Positions 25,947 to 36,061 of a DNA stretch of 64,000 bases are shown here, one piece after another. The stretch's first letter is position 1; each line of letters begins with the position of its first letter. Under the pieces are notes generated by a model, which saw only the letters and a list, made by a program, of their open reading frames with translations, did not search any database and was not told the DNA's origin. A program made the position numbers and the translations under genes. This stretch comes from Prevotella sp. MGM1. Its GTDB lineage: Bacteria; Bacteroidota; Bacteroidia; Bacteroidales; Bacteroidaceae. The stretch is taken from positions 28,132-92,131 of the forward strand of contig NZ_BEWV01000207.1 of assembly GCF_002933775.1 (NCBI RefSeq), read 5' to 3'.

Positions 25947-25979
25947 AATTTCTTTACTTTAAATGTTTGACAATTAGGT

Positions 25980-26177
25980 TTAACGGAGACATAACAAATC
26001 ACGAACTTGCTTCAAATCGCTCTTGTCTACCAATGTCTGGTGTACAAGATTACGTTTTTGCTTAGTTGATTTCTTCGTCAAGATATGACGATGGTAAGCG
26101 TGATGTCTCTTAATCTTACCTGTACCGGTGAAACGAAATCTCTTCTTTGCGCCGGAATTTGTCTTTACTTTTGGCAT
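25980..26177 (-). CDS. rpmI: 50S ribosomal protein L35
   Basis: 65 residues, very basic, starting [20 protein letters not shown], a standard L35. It lies between infC and rplT in the conserved order and is cytoplasmic, part of the large subunit. Confidence 0.97.
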   Translation of the reverse strand: MPKVKTNSGAKKRFRFTGTGKIKRHHAYHRHILTKKSTKQKRNLVHQTLVDKSDLKQVRDLLCLR

Positions 26178-26281
26178 TTTTTTACGTTTTAATTATTTGG
26201 TTATTTATTATACAGTGGCAACGCATATACCGGGCGTTACGCACTCTGTTTCTCTCATTATCAATAGTAAAACCTATTACA

Positions 26282-26977
26282 TCAGTTTTCGTCAGCCGTC
26301 AACTTTTTAAGTGCGTCCTCACTTATCTTTGCATTGGCAAGCAATCCGCCATTTGTCGGCTCATCATCCTCAGATACAGACATCGAAGTTGTTGTATCTT
26401 TAATCTCTGAAGCCTTTCTCTCACGATCCATGGCCTGCTGACTTTTCTTTACCACACCAGCTTTCTTCGGTGCCAAATAAATAAACATCTTCTTTCCTTC
26501 AAGTGACGGCATAGACTCAACCTTACCCCATTCTTCAAGGTCATTGGCAAAACGAAGAAGTAAAACTTCTCCTTGTTCCTTAAATAGTATCGAACGACCA
26601 CGGAAAAACACGTATGCACGCACTTTATTTCCATCTTCAAGAAATTCTTTCGCATGCTTTAACTTAAACTGATAATCATGCTCATCTGTCTGCGGACCAA
26701 ACCTAATTTCCTTCACTTCGACTTTCACCTGTTTGGCTTTCATTTCCTTAGCACGCTTTTTCTGCTGATAAAGGAACTTTGAATAGTCGATGAGACGACA
26801 TACGGGAGGATTAGCATTAGGAGATATTTCAACAAGATCTACTCCTTGCTCACGAGCCATGTCAAGTGCCTGACGTGTAGGGACTACTGTCGATCCGCCG
26901 TCACCTACAATGCGGACTTCACGTACACGTATCTGTTCGTTGACACGGTACTGGTTCTTTATTTTGTCATTCTTCAT
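26282..26977 (-). CDS. infC: Translation initiation factor IF-3
   Basis: 231 residues: N-domain ([19 protein letters not shown]), linker ([20 protein letters not shown]), C-domain ([16 protein letters not shown]), then an extra Ser/Thr/acidic tail of about 50 residues not found in E. coli but usual in this phylum. IF-3 checks the start codon and keeps subunits apart. It starts with ATG here and has its own consensus promoter, so the operon need not depend on thrS. Confidence 0.96.
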   Translation of the reverse strand: MKNDKIKNQYRVNEQIRVREVRIVGDGGSTVVPTRQALDMAREQGVDLVEISPNANPPVCRLIDYSKFLYQQKKRAKEMKAKQVKVEVKEIRFGPQTDEHDYQFKLKHAKEFLEDGNKVRAYVFFRGRSILFKEQGEVLLLRFANDLEEWGKVESMPSLEGKKMFIYLAPKKAGVVKKSQQAMDRERKASEIKDTTTSMSVSEDDEPTNGGLLANAKISEDALKKLTADEN

Positions 26978-27002
26978 TCAACTATTTTATGAAAATCGGC
27001 TG

Positions 27003-27033
27003 CAAATATACGATAATTCAGCGAATTATCAAA
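27003..27033 (-). promoter_or_regulatory. infC promoter
   Basis: Minus-strand TTTG (27033..27030), exactly 19 bases, then TATATTTG (27010..27003): full consensus. The infC ATG is 25 bases further on. Confidence 0.8.
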
Positions 27034-27071
27034 ATATTTTATTCTTTTTCTACCTAATTAATTATAAAAAT

Positions 27072-27107
27072 AATGCCATAAAACATTAAGCGCAGTCTTA
27101 TGGCATT
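27072..27107 (-). terminator. thrS terminator
   Basis: AATGCCATAA / TTATGGCATT form a 10-bp stem with a 16-nt loop, followed on the minus strand by ATTTTTATAATT. It separates thrS from the infC promoter. Confidence 0.8.
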
Positions 27108-27132
27108 ACTTTTAAAATAATCATACTTATTA

Positions 27133-29076
27133 TTAGAAGTCCTTTGTCATTTCTGCCACTTCATCATTTATCTTCTTAGCAAAATCTTCCATTGACATTA
27201 CGCACTGCTCCCCACCACCTTGCGGACGAACGGCAACTGTTCCATCTGTCTGTTCTTTTTCGCCAACAATAAGCATATAAGGAATACGTTTCAACTCGTT
27301 ATCACGAACCTTACGGCCTATTTTCTCATTACGCGCATCAATGGTAGCACGAACTCCGACTGAATCAAAATATTTGGCAACCTTTGCCGCATAATCATTA
27401 TATTTCTCTGATATAGGCAGTATAGCAACCTGATCTGGAGTAAGCCACAACGGAAAATGTCCGGCTGTATGCTCGATAAGTACTGCACAGAAACGTTCCA
27501 TCGATCCAAACGGAGCCCGATGAATCATAACCGGAGTTTTCTTGGTATTATCTTCATCCGTATATTCAAGCTGAAAACGTTTCGGCAAGTTGTAATCGAC
27601 TTGAATGGTACCCAACTGCCAACGACGACCAATAGCGTCTTTTATCATGAAATCGAGTTTGGGTCCATAGAATGCAGCCTCACCATATTCAACCTTGGCC
27701 GATAATCCTTTTTCTTTGCAAGCTTCAACAATGGCAGCCTCCGAACGTGCCCAATCGTCATCAGAACCCACATACTTCTCATGATCATTAGGATCACGAA
27801 GAGAAATTTGAGCCTCAAAGTTAAAGCCGAATGCCGTCAATACAATATTTATTATATCCATGACGTTAAGAAACTCCTGCTTAACCTGATCAGGACGACA
27901 GAATATATGAGCGTCATCTTGCGTAAACGAGCGAACACGTGTCAACCCGTGCAACTCCCCGCTCTGCTCATAACGATATACTGTACCGAATTCTGCAAGA
28001 CGAAGAGGCAAATCCTTATATGAACGTGGTTTCCATGCAAACACTTCACAGTGATGAGGACAGTTCATCGGTTTTAACATGTACTCTTCTCCCTCCTCCG
28101 GTGTATGTATAGGTTGAAAAGAATCCTTGCCATAATGGGCATAGTGACCGCTGGTTACATACAAATTCTTGCTTCCTATATGCGGAGTTATAACTTCCTT
28201 ATAGCCAAAACGGGTCTGAACCTTACGCAAATGATCCTGCAAACGAAGACGAAGTTCCGTTCCTTTAGGCAACCATATCGGTAAACCTTTACCCACTTTC
28301 TCCGAGAACATAAAGAGTTCCATCTCTTTTCCAATCTTTCGGTGATCTCGTTTCTTGGCCTCTTCAAGCATAACGAGATACTCATCCAACATCTTTTTCT
28401 TTGGGAACGACACTCCGTAAAGACGCTGCATCTGCTCTCGCGTAGCATCACCACGCCAAAATGCTCCCGCAACACTCGTAAGTTTAATGGCCTTTATGGA
28501 ACCTGTATTCAACAAGTGAGGTCCTTTACACAAATCAGTAAAAGTACCTTGTGTATATGTCGTAATTGTTCCGTCTTCCAAATCCTGATCTATATGTTCA
28601 CATTTATAAGTCTGACCTGCCGCTCCGAATTCAGTGAGTGCATCGGCTTTGGCAATCTCTTTGCGAACAACCGGCTCTTTCTTGGATGCCAATTCTTTCA
28701 TCTTAGCCTCAATCTTACCAAAATCAGCCTCTCTAATTGATTCGCCATCCTTTAATAATACATCATAAAAAAATCCGTTTTCGACAGCCGGTCCGAAACC
28801 GAACTGTATCCCAGGATAAAGTTCTTGTAATGCTTCTGCCAACAAGTGAGCCGATGTATGCCAAAAAGCATGCCTTCCTTCCTCATCTTCCCACTTGTAC
28901 AATTGAACTTTCGCATCCTCATTTATCGGGCGGTTAAGTTCTACCGTCTCACCATTCACACCGCAAGCTAATACATCGCGTGCCAAAGCAGGCGAGATGC
29001 TTTCCGCTATTTGCAATCCAGTGACACCCTGCTCATACGAGCGAACAGAACCGTCAGGAAAAGTAATGTTAATCAT
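27133..29076 (-). CDS. thrS: Threonyl-tRNA synthetase
   Basis: 647 residues with TGS domain (1-60, [19 protein letters not shown]), editing domain ([11 protein letters not shown] and later the CKGPH motif), class II catalytic core ([32 protein letters not shown]) and anticodon-binding C-domain ([15 protein letters not shown]). It charges tRNA-Thr and edits mischarged Ser. It follows the TPR gene on the same strand but has its own -7 element at 29109-29116. Confidence 0.97.
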   Translation of the reverse strand: MINITFPDGSVRSYEQGVTGLQIAESISPALARDVLACGVNGETVELNRPINEDAKVQLYKWEDEEGRHAFWHTSAHLLAEALQELYPGIQFGFGPAVENGFFYDVLLKDGESIREADFGKIEAKMKELASKKEPVVRKEIAKADALTEFGAAGQTYKCEHIDQDLEDGTITTYTQGTFTDLCKGPHLLNTGSIKAIKLTSVAGAFWRGDATREQMQRLYGVSFPKKKMLDEYLVMLEEAKKRDHRKIGKEMELFMFSEKVGKGLPIWLPKGTELRLRLQDHLRKVQTRFGYKEVITPHIGSKNLYVTSGHYAHYGKDSFQPIHTPEEGEEYMLKPMNCPHHCEVFAWKPRSYKDLPLRLAEFGTVYRYEQSGELHGLTRVRSFTQDDAHIFCRPDQVKQEFLNVMDIINIVLTAFGFNFEAQISLRDPNDHEKYVGSDDDWARSEAAIVEACKEKGLSAKVEYGEAAFYGPKLDFMIKDAIGRRWQLGTIQVDYNLPKRFQLEYTDEDNTKKTPVMIHRAPFGSMERFCAVLIEHTAGHFPLWLTPDQVAILPISEKYNDYAAKVAKYFDSVGVRATIDARNEKIGRKVRDNELKRIPYMLIVGEKEQTDGTVAVRPQGGGEQCVMSMEDFAKKINDEVAEMTKDF

Positions 29077-29108
29077 ATCTACAATATATGTTTTAAGTTT
29101 ATTGAGCG

Positions 29109-29116
29109 CAAAATTA
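29109..29116 (-). promoter_or_regulatory. thrS -7 element
   Basis: Minus-strand TAATTTTG, 33 bases before the start codon. An AT-only inverted repeat TTATTTTATT / AATAAAATAA (29118-29140) lies upstream and may end the preceding transcript. Confidence 0.55.
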
Positions 29117-29168
29117 ATTATTTTATTCGTAATAAAATAATTTTAACTTCAAAATATTCACTACCACT

Positions 29169-31145
29169 CTATCGGTTTTTCTTCATTATACTATATGCTT
29201 TATAAAGTCCCAATTCCCCTGCTTTACTCAAATCACGATTACTGCTTTCTTTATTATTAACAAATAAATAAGACAACCCGCGGTTGTAATAAGCCTCAGC
29301 CATATTTTCATCTATCTCTATAGCCTTACCATAATCTTCAATGGCATTGCCATAATCCTTAAGCAAGGCATATACATTTCCACGATTATAATAAAGATAA
29401 GCGCATTGAGGGTTATTCTCCAACGCCTTGGATATATCAGACAATACATTCGTTGTCTTCATTGCCATGCCCTTGCCCTGCGAAGTTTTCACTTCATTCG
29501 CCTTAAACAGACAAATGGCACGCTGCCAATATGCCAAAGAAGAAATGGAGTCTATCTCAATATAAGTATTGAAATCTTCAATTGCACTGTCAAAATTTTG
29601 AATTTCAGAATAAGCCAAAGCTCTTCTGAGCAAAAGTGGCATAAGCGAATCCGTATCTTTGGAACTTGTTAGTTTTGCCGTTAATCCATCTATATACTTA
29701 AAATATTCTGAAACACGTTTCTCATCAAGATTGTGCAGACCATTACTTATATATATTTTTTTTGTGAGCGATCCATCATCCATCAGTTTTTCAGATACGG
29801 TATTGAAGGCGTCAACCTGACGGTCAAAGGGTATATAACGACTTATTTCACTTCCCACATATTCGTATGACAATTCATACATTGGCATATAATCCATGTC
29901 GGAAGCACGATTTTGAACCAAACCACGATATTCGCTCTTATACTTTTGCTCTACCTCGGCATCATCAGCAACCACAATCTGGTTGTATTTTTCAGGATTC
30001 ACGTCACTTTGCCTACGGATTTGGTCTTTACTCATTCTCGGTTGCACTCCATAAAGAGACTTATACAACCGCGCCTTATACACCTTAAACTCATCTGCTT
30101 CCGCTTGTTTAACCATACCGAGACGGCGATAACACTCGGCACGATGTAATAACCCAGTCCAAAAGTTAGGGAATTTCTTTATCACTTTCGAATAATCCCT
30201 GATCGCTCCGCGCAAATCACCTGTTTTGTCAAGCAAGATAGCCCTGTTAAATAAAGCCATGATATTATCTGGTTCAAGTTTTAGAACAAAGTCGAAATCA
30301 AGTATTGCCATATTGTCATCACCCACATGCGCCCTCAGCAATCCTCGATTATAATGCCCGAGAAAATTATCCGGTTCTAAATCAAGAGCAGTGTCATAAT
30401 CGTCCATAGCTCCACGGAGATTATTCCTTTTCAATCTGGCCAAGGCCCTGTTTATATAATATCCGGCATTATCCGATTGCAAATGTATAGCCCTACTCAG
30501 ATATTCCTCAGCCTTATCCCACGCTTCTCTCTTTAAACTGATACCGGAACGAACAGCCCATGTGCTTGCGTCATACGGATTTATCTCTATACTTTTCTCC
30601 AATGCTTCCATGGCCTTTACCGTATCCTTACGTAACAAATAGATTTCCGATTGCATAGAATATACACGTGAATTTCTGCTCCATTTGGTCAACATAGTGT
30701 CCACATCGGCAAGAGCACCATCATAGTCTTTCCCATGTATTCGGCACAAAACCCTGTTATTCCAAAGCCCGTCATTCTCTGGGTCATATTTTAATGCCAA
30801 CACATAGTCAGAAATTGCCTCTTCGTATTTCTCCTGCTGTATCCTCACCAATCCGCGCAATTCATAGTTTTTTACTACAAAAGGATTAAGATTTATGGCC
30901 TGTGAACAATCACGCTCCGAACCGATATAATCTCCTAAATAATACTTTGCTACCGCCCTATAAAACCAAGGTTCATAAAGATAAGGTTTGGAACTTATCG
31001 CCTGATTAAAATATTGTATAGAAAGAACATAATCTTCATAGTAGAGCGCACTCCGCCCTACTGCCACCAACTTGTCGGTATTAAACTGTGCCTTACCGGC
31101 AAACGGTATAAATAAAAATATGAAGAATACAACCTTTCTATACAT
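29169..31145 (-). CDS. Secreted tetratricopeptide-repeat protein
   Basis: 658 residues with a signal peptide (MYRKVVFFIFLFIPFAGKAQ). About a dozen TPR units follow: a dense array in the first ~330 residues (motifs such as YNRGLLRAHVGD and AIRDYSKVIKKFPNFW), a different middle region with charged residues, and more TPRs at the C-terminus (YYNRGNVYALLKDYGNAIEDYG). It should act in the periplasm or on the outer membrane as a protein scaffold. It starts 8 bases after def and is the last gene of the SPOR-ruvX-def unit. Confidence 0.9.
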   Translation of the reverse strand: MYRKVVFFIFLFIPFAGKAQFNTDKLVAVGRSALYYEDYVLSIQYFNQAISSKPYLYEPWFYRAVAKYYLGDYIGSERDCSQAINLNPFVVKNYELRGLVRIQQEKYEEAISDYVLALKYDPENDGLWNNRVLCRIHGKDYDGALADVDTMLTKWSRNSRVYSMQSEIYLLRKDTVKAMEALEKSIEINPYDASTWAVRSGISLKREAWDKAEEYLSRAIHLQSDNAGYYINRALARLKRNNLRGAMDDYDTALDLEPDNFLGHYNRGLLRAHVGDDNMAILDFDFVLKLEPDNIMALFNRAILLDKTGDLRGAIRDYSKVIKKFPNFWTGLLHRAECYRRLGMVKQAEADEFKVYKARLYKSLYGVQPRMSKDQIRRQSDVNPEKYNQIVVADDAEVEQKYKSEYRGLVQNRASDMDYMPMYELSYEYVGSEISRYIPFDRQVDAFNTVSEKLMDDGSLTKKIYISNGLHNLDEKRVSEYFKYIDGLTAKLTSSKDTDSLMPLLLRRALAYSEIQNFDSAIEDFNTYIEIDSISSLAYWQRAICLFKANEVKTSQGKGMAMKTTNVLSDISKALENNPQCAYLYYNRGNVYALLKDYGNAIEDYGKAIEIDENMAEAYYNRGLSYLFVNNKESSNRDLSKAGELGLYKAYSIMKKNR

Positions 31146-31153
31146 TCCAAGTT

Positions 31154-31717
31154 TTACTTCCTCTGTGCGGCTTTTGTTTTATAACCGCAACGATACCGGC
31201 CTTGCAACAACGCACGCATTTTGCTCTTTATAAGCTGTTTACGCATTGGAGAAATACGATCTACAAAAACTTTGCCGTCAAGATGATCAAACTCATGCTG
31301 CATTACCCTTGCCAAATATCCGTCAACCCATTCATCGTGTGGTTCAAATTTTTCATCTAGATACTGCACATGTATTCGAGTGGGACGTGTGACTTTTTCA
31401 TGAATAGCCGGCAAACTGAGACACCCCTCCTCCATAGACTCAACAATAGTTTCGTCGTATTCAATTATATGAGGATTGATATATGCTTTTTTAAAACCCT
31501 TATATTCAGGCAGATCGTCCGACAAAACATCAAGGTCTATCACAACCACACGAATAGCCTTGCCAATCTGAGGAGCGGCCAGTCCAACACCTTCAGACTC
31601 CGTCAATGTCTCAAACATATCACTGATGAGTGTCTCAAGTTCAGGATAGTCTGTCGGTATATCTTCGGAAACCTTTCTCAACACAGGTTGTCCGTATATG
31701 TATATAGGTAAAATCAT
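31154..31717 (-). CDS. def: Peptide deformylase
   Basis: 187 residues containing all three family motifs: GVGLAAPQIG, EEGCLSLP (metal-binding Cys) and QHEFDHLDG (HExxH metal site). It removes the formyl group from new proteins. It lies between ruvX (37 bases upstream) and the TPR gene. The C-terminus is basic (KSKMRALLQGRYRCGYKTK). Confidence 0.97.
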   Translation of the reverse strand: MILPIYIYGQPVLRKVSEDIPTDYPELETLISDMFETLTESEGVGLAAPQIGKAIRVVVIDLDVLSDDLPEYKGFKKAYINPHIIEYDETIVESMEEGCLSLPAIHEKVTRPTRIHVQYLDEKFEPHDEWVDGYLARVMQHEFDHLDGKVFVDRISPMRKQLIKSKMRALLQGRYRCGYKTKAAQRK

Positions 31718-31754
31718 TTGTTGTATTTTATTTATAAATAAACATGATACTGGA

Positions 31755-32168
31755 TCAGAAACGTGACGACATATAATCCTGTAATATTATAGTCGCACTT
31801 ATCTCGTCCACAAGCGCCTTGTCACGTCTGGCTTTTTTCCGTAATCCACTGTCGATAATTGCCTTGTGTGCAAGTACAGAAGTGAAACGCTCATCATAAA
31901 ATTCAATCGGAACACTCGGTACCGCCCTACGCCACCTATTGACAAACTCCTGCACACGAGCCATATTCTCACTCGGTTGACCATTAGGTTGTTTCGGTTC
32001 ACCGATTATAATACGCTCCACACTCTCATGAGCCACATAAGCCTTGAGATAATCAAACAAGTCTGACGTAAGAACAGTTGCCAACCCACCCGGAATTATT
32101 TGGAGTGGGTCGGTAACTGCCAATCCCGTACGTTTCTTTCCGTAATCAATAGAAAGTATACGTGCCAC
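31755..32168 (-). CDS. ruvX: Putative pre-16S rRNA nuclease / Holliday-junction-resolvase-like (YqgF)
   Basis: 137 residues with the RNase-H-like start ILSIDYGKKRTGLAVTD, the middle strand RIIIGEPKQPNG and late VDEISATIILQDY, which carry the acidic metal-binding residues. YqgF proteins mature the 5' end of 16S rRNA. It lies 19 bases after the SPOR lipoprotein gene and before def. Confidence 0.94.
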   Translation of the reverse strand: MARILSIDYGKKRTGLAVTDPLQIIPGGLATVLTSDLFDYLKAYVAHESVERIIIGEPKQPNGQPSENMARVQEFVNRWRRAVPSVPIEFYDERFTSVLAHKAIIDSGLRKKARRDKALVDEISATIILQDYMSSRF

Positions 32169-32187
32169 GTTTTAGATACGTTATTTA

Positions 32188-32682
32188 TTATCTGCCGTTA
32201 TACAGCAACCAAGCGTCCGGGAACTTGGCGCGAAGGTCATTACGACTCGAAGCTGCATCACCCTTGCTGTCGAATGTGGTGGCAATCACGCGATACATAT
32301 TACGATCAGTGTTTTTAACCACCTGCGCATCATATCCCTCGCCTTTAAGACGCTGTTGAAGCCCCTCGGCATTTGCCATAACAGAGAAAGAGCCAACAAC
32401 AACACTGTAATTCTTCAATCCGGAACCATTGACAAGAGACACGCTTTCTGTCTTTACCTCTACATTATCGGAATTATCTACGATTCTGACTTCTGTCACC
32501 GGAGCCTCAACCACTGGAGCCACAACATTGGTATTCGTCTCCGTTGTTTCCGGTTGTACTTGCGCCGTCTCCTGTGCCTTGGCTTTCTCATACGCTTTCT
32601 TATAAGCACTTTCACTTGATTTACATCCGGTAAAAGCCATCGCCGCACACAAACCGGCACATAAAACCATGTACTTCTTCAT
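32188..32682 (-). CDS. SPOR-domain lipoprotein
   Basis: 164 residues with a lipoprotein signal (MKKYMVLCAGLCAAMAFTGC, lipobox Cys20), a Lys/Glu/Thr linker (about 25-85) and a C-terminal SPOR domain (NYSVVVGSFSVMANAEGLQQ...). SPOR domains bind denuded peptidoglycan at division sites, so it is likely an envelope protein involved in division or cell wall turnover. It is first in the operon ahead of ruvX. Confidence 0.9.
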   Translation of the reverse strand: MKKYMVLCAGLCAAMAFTGCKSSESAYKKAYEKAKAQETAQVQPETTETNTNVVAPVVEAPVTEVRIVDNSDNVEVKTESVSLVNGSGLKNYSVVVGSFSVMANAEGLQQRLKGEGYDAQVVKNTDRNMYRVIATTFDSKGDAASSRNDLRAKFPDAWLLYNGR

Positions 32683-32865
32683 TTCAAATCTTTTTATTAA
32701 TTACACCTTAAAAATCATTCTCTCATATAAAAATATGTTTGCGAAGTTACTAAATACTGAGTGAAAAGCCCAATTCAAGTCACATAAAGTTTGTTAAATA
32801 AAGGAAATAGGATAATTTTAACAAAAAATGGCCACGCATTTAATTTACAATCAGAAAAGTTTTCA

Positions 32866-32873
32866 TATATTTG
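32866..32873 (+). promoter_or_regulatory. -7 element of the YtxH cassette
   Basis: TATATTTG, full match to TAnnTTTG, with TTTA 18 bases upstream, 40 bases before the YtxH start. Confidence 0.65.
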
Positions 32874-32913
32874 CCTCACGAATTGATTGTTTAACTAATA
32901 AAATTATAGCATT

Positions 32914-33126
32914 ATGAAAAGTTTAGGTTACCTCGGCGCATTCCTCGGAGGGGCTATTGCCGGCACTGTTTTAGGTCTTTTGGTGGCTCCCGAGAAAGGT
33001 CGTGACACCCGTGAGAAAATCACTGACGCAGTGGATGACTTCATGAAAAAGCACAACATAAAGTTGAGCCGTAAAGACATTAACGATTTGGTGGACGACA
33101 TCAAAGATGTTGCTCCTGCTGAATAA
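32914..33126 (+). CDS. YtxH-domain small membrane protein
   Basis: 70 residues: a Gly-rich hydrophobic segment (YLGAFLGGAIAGTVLGLLVA) then APEKGRDTREKI, the usual YtxH junction, and an amphipathic acidic helix. YtxH proteins are small single-pass envelope proteins tied to stress. It heads a three-gene cassette. Confidence 0.85.
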   Translation: MKSLGYLGAFLGGAIAGTVLGLLVAPEKGRDTREKITDAVDDFMKKHNIKLSRKDINDLVDDIKDVAPAE

Positions 33127-33162
33127 ATACACATTTACACTTCTATAAAACATATCCTAGAT

Positions 33163-33510
33163 ATGCTATCAAGCGATAAAAACGTTGAATCAATAGCACA
33201 ATTAATAGAAGTATTGAAAAAACACATCGGACTTCAAAAAGAATATTTGAAGTTCGATGTGATAGACAAAACCGTCCGTCTTCTCACGGCTTTCACGCTA
33301 TTCACTATCTTTTTTGTGCTCCTGATAGCCATGATGTTCTATCTGTCGTTCGCAATAGTATACTGGATGGCTCCCGCCACAGGATTAGGGGGTGCCTTCG
33401 CTATAGTTTCGGGAGCATTCACGATTATGCTCATTGCCATTTTTGCATTCCGCAAATCACTGATAGAACGTCCGTTGGTAAGATTTCTCGCTAACCTGCT
33501 ATTAAACTGA
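33163..33510 (+). CDS. Holin-superfamily-like two-helix membrane protein
   Basis: 115 residues: an N-terminal amphipathic helix (about 1-35), then two hydrophobic helices (about 42-70 and 76-98) with a basic end. It matches small proteins annotated as phage-holin-family in Bacteroides, but nothing nearby is phage-like; a membrane-stress role with its YtxH neighbour is more likely. Confidence 0.75.
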   Translation: MLSSDKNVESIAQLIEVLKKHIGLQKEYLKFDVIDKTVRLLTAFTLFTIFFVLLIAMMFYLSFAIVYWMAPATGLGGAFAIVSGAFTIMLIAIFAFRKSLIERPLVRFLANLLLN

Positions 33511-33524
33511 ACAAACAAAAAGGC

Positions 33525-33773
33525 ATGATGAAGACATTCAATACAATAGAAGAAATACAGTTGCGAAAAGAAGAGTTGCGTGATGAACTGCATGCCAGCA
33601 GCGAGCTTATAGGAAACATCTGGATGGAAATAACAAACGACAACAAGCCATCGACAAAAGGCGAAATGATGACAAGCATAATAAGCAAGAGCATCACGGC
33701 CTTCGACGCATTTATGCTGGCAAGAAAACTTGTGACCCAATACGGGAGAATATTCAAGCGAAAACGCAGGTAA
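33525..33773 (+). CDS. Small conserved hypothetical protein of the YtxH cassette
   Basis: 82 residues, basic, helical: MMKTFNTIEEIQLRKEELRD and a C-terminal YGRIFKRKRR. It follows the holin-like gene by 14 bases. A conserved partner of YtxH/holin-like genes in this phylum; function unknown. Confidence 0.75.
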   Translation: MMKTFNTIEEIQLRKEELRDELHASSELIGNIWMEITNDNKPSTKGEMMTSIISKSITAFDAFMLARKLVTQYGRIFKRKRR

Positions 33774-34283
33774 AATATAGTAAGTACATCATGATGAATG
33801 TTTGGTTAGAAATCCTTTTATTTGTAAATTTATAGAAAAAGGGATAACCCGACATTGAAATCATGATTAATATTTATAAAACATACTTATCATCGTCTTA
33901 TCGCAACTTACCATAACAAATAATTCTGTATATCTGCAAAACTTCAATATTTGATTTATCTTAATCAAAAAGCATGCACTCCGTTCCCTGAATATGTATT
34001 GTACACCATATTACGCAGTAACAAGAAATATTATTATAATGACAGTATTTCATTCACAAAATGCCTGGAAGCGTTTATAAAACAAGCCTGAAGAAACTTC
34101 AAACAACCTACCACGATACTAACGGCAAGACATAAAAAAAAGGAGTACCGCTGTACTCCAATCTTTGTTAACCTTAAATCTAATACTATGAAAAACACGA
34201 TGCAAATATAGTGAATTTGTTTTATTTGTGCAAATTTCACATAAATAAAACATATTCATACTAACAAACATTAACGGTTTGTA
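33774..34283. other. Intergenic stretch with terminator and leader-like motif
   Basis: No gene is supported in these 510 bases. They hold the hairpin at 34142-34159. On the plus strand TTAACCTTAAATCTAATACT then ATGAAAAACACG opens a 7-codon frame at once closed by TAG. That motif resembles start regions of Bacteroidales genes. Confidence 0.45.
34142..34159 (-). terminator. Terminator of the DUF4348-murB-MBL operon
   Basis: GGAGTAC / GTACTCC stem of 7 bp with a 4-nt loop, followed on the minus strand by eight T residues. It lies about 125 bases after the MBL stop. Confidence 0.75.
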
Positions 34284-35048
34284 TTATACCACGATTTCCT
34301 GTCCGTCATAAGCCAATTCAAATCCCTCTGGGAAACACCGGTTTGCATCCTTATGCCTACCCAAATGATGGCATGAATGTATAAAAAAAGTACGTCGGGC
34401 AGATACAGTTCTCGAGAACTCTATTGCGTCGTCTACAAGTTGATGTGAATGATGTGGCTTATCAAATCGCAAAGCATTGACAATAAGCGTATCAATCCTT
34501 CCTCTAAGCACATTTATCTCTTCTTTACCTATGGTTTTCATATCCGTGATATAAGCAAAATCACCGATAAGAAATCCTAATATTGGCATTTTGCCATGCA
34601 TCACCCGAAACGGTCTTACTGTAATATCACCAATATCAAAAGGAATGTCAGGTTCTATGACATTCAATCTTATGCCGGGCACTCCGGGATATTTATTCTC
34701 AGTGAAGCAGTAAGGAATAGTTTGCCTCAAGCTGTCGGCCGCTCCAGAATCGGCATAGACATCTATCTCTCCGAAAGCGCAATAAGGCCGTAAATCGTCC
34801 ATTCCTCCAACGTGATCATAATGCGTATGAGTAATAAGCACTCCATCAATGCGACGAAAAGGACGGAACATCATTTGCTGGCGAAAATCCGGACCGCAGT
34901 CTATGAGTATTCTTGTCTTCTCTGTCTCAATCAGCACCGAACTGCGAAGCCGCTTGTCATGAGGATCCTCACTCATACACACATCGCAACTGCAACCGAG
35001 AACCGGACTGCCGCAACTCGTGCCTGTGCCAAGAAAAGTTATCTTCAT
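34284..35048 (-). CDS. Metallo-beta-lactamase-fold hydrolase (PhnP-like)
   Basis: 254 residues. It begins MKITFLGTGTSCGSPVLGC with a Cys cluster (C12, C19, C21, C24) that may bind structural zinc. The metal motif THTHYDHVGGMDD is near 72-84, with further His residues later (FRVMHGKMP, HSCHHLGRH). This is the layout of PhnP/cyclic phosphodiesterase-like enzymes. It overlaps murB by four bases. Substrate unknown. Confidence 0.85.
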   Translation of the reverse strand: MKITFLGTGTSCGSPVLGCSCDVCMSEDPHDKRLRSSVLIETEKTRILIDCGPDFRQQMMFRPFRRIDGVLITHTHYDHVGGMDDLRPYCAFGEIDVYADSGAADSLRQTIPYCFTENKYPGVPGIRLNVIEPDIPFDIGDITVRPFRVMHGKMPILGFLIGDFAYITDMKTIGKEEINVLRGRIDTLIVNALRFDKPHHSHQLVDDAIEFSRTVSARRTFFIHSCHHLGRHKDANRCFPEGFELAYDGQEIVV

Positions 35049-36058
35049 TTGATGTTAACCTCTGGATATATTTCTATTCCGAACTTGTTTCTTACATCAT
35101 TACGTATCATATCACAAAGCCTCATGATCTCTTTACCATCGGCTCCGCCACGGTTTACAAGCACAAGAGCCTGACGAGAATGTACTCCTGCCCTGCCGAG
35201 TGATTTTCCTCTCCACCCGCAACTCTCTATAAGCCATCCGGCAGGAATTTTCTCATATTCGGCATCCACTCTGTAATGAGGCATCTCCGGATATAAACTA
35301 GAAAGTTCATCATATTTGGCTCGCGGCACCACAGGGTTCATAAAGAAACTCCCTGCATTACCTTCTACATCCGGATCTGGCAGTTTCTCTTTCCTTATGC
35401 CAATTATAACATCTCGCAACTGTGCAGCTGTAGGTTTATAAAAGCCCCTCTTTTCAAGCTCTAAACGAATGTTTCCGTAATCTATTTGTGGACAAAATGT
35501 TCTTTTAAGCCTATACGTAACGTATGTTATAACATACTTGTCGCGCCATTCACCCTTGAAGCGGCTTTGCCTGTATGAGTATGCACAGTCTTCATTTGTG
35601 AAAGAGACCTCCTGTCCTGTACCGATTTCCACCGCTTCCACCTTATATATAATATCTTTGGCTTCCACACCATAGGCACCTATATTCTGTACCGCACTCG
35701 CACCCACTTCACCAGGAATAAACGAAAGGTTTTCCGCACCGTACCATCCGTTGTCGACACAAAGCCTCACAACATCATCCCAAGTCTCGCCACTGCCGAC
35801 ACGAAGCAGAACACTTTCCTGCATGCTATCTACCGATATTCCTTTTATGGCAGAATGAAGCACCGTTCCCGAATAGTCATCTGTCAGCAATAAATTGCTT
35901 CCTCCGCCCAATATCAGTAGCGGAGCATCTCCAGCGGTCAGAGTCGTAAGTATCAGACGCAACTCCTCTAACGAGTCAAACTCTACAAATCTTCTGCAAA
36001 ATGCTTTTATCCCAAAGGTATTATATGACGTAAGATCGTAGTTATTAATATCTTTCAT
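35045..36058 (-). CDS. murB: UDP-N-acetylenolpyruvoylglucosamine reductase
   Basis: 337 residues of the long (type I) MurB. FAD-binding blocks LLILGGGSNLLLTDDYSG and NLSFIPGEVGASAVQNIGAYG are clear, with GNAGSFFMNPVV late (Ser that protonates the intermediate). It makes UDP-MurNAc for the cell wall. Gap of 3 bases to the upstream lipoprotein gene and overlap with the MBL gene. Confidence 0.96.
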   Translation of the reverse strand: MKDINNYDLTSYNTFGIKAFCRRFVEFDSLEELRLILTTLTAGDAPLLILGGGSNLLLTDDYSGTVLHSAIKGISVDSMQESVLLRVGSGETWDDVVRLCVDNGWYGAENLSFIPGEVGASAVQNIGAYGVEAKDIIYKVEAVEIGTGQEVSFTNEDCAYSYRQSRFKGEWRDKYVITYVTYRLKRTFCPQIDYGNIRLELEKRGFYKPTAAQLRDVIIGIRKEKLPDPDVEGNAGSFFMNPVVPRAKYDELSSLYPEMPHYRVDAEYEKIPAGWLIESCGWRGKSLGRAGVHSRQALVLVNRGGADGKEIMRLCDMIRNDVRNKFGIEIYPEVNIK

Positions 36059-36061
36059 GGT

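Noticed and set aside
33163..33510. Prophage holin
   Set aside because: No lysin, capsid or other phage gene nearby; the YtxH setting is a common chromosomal cassette.
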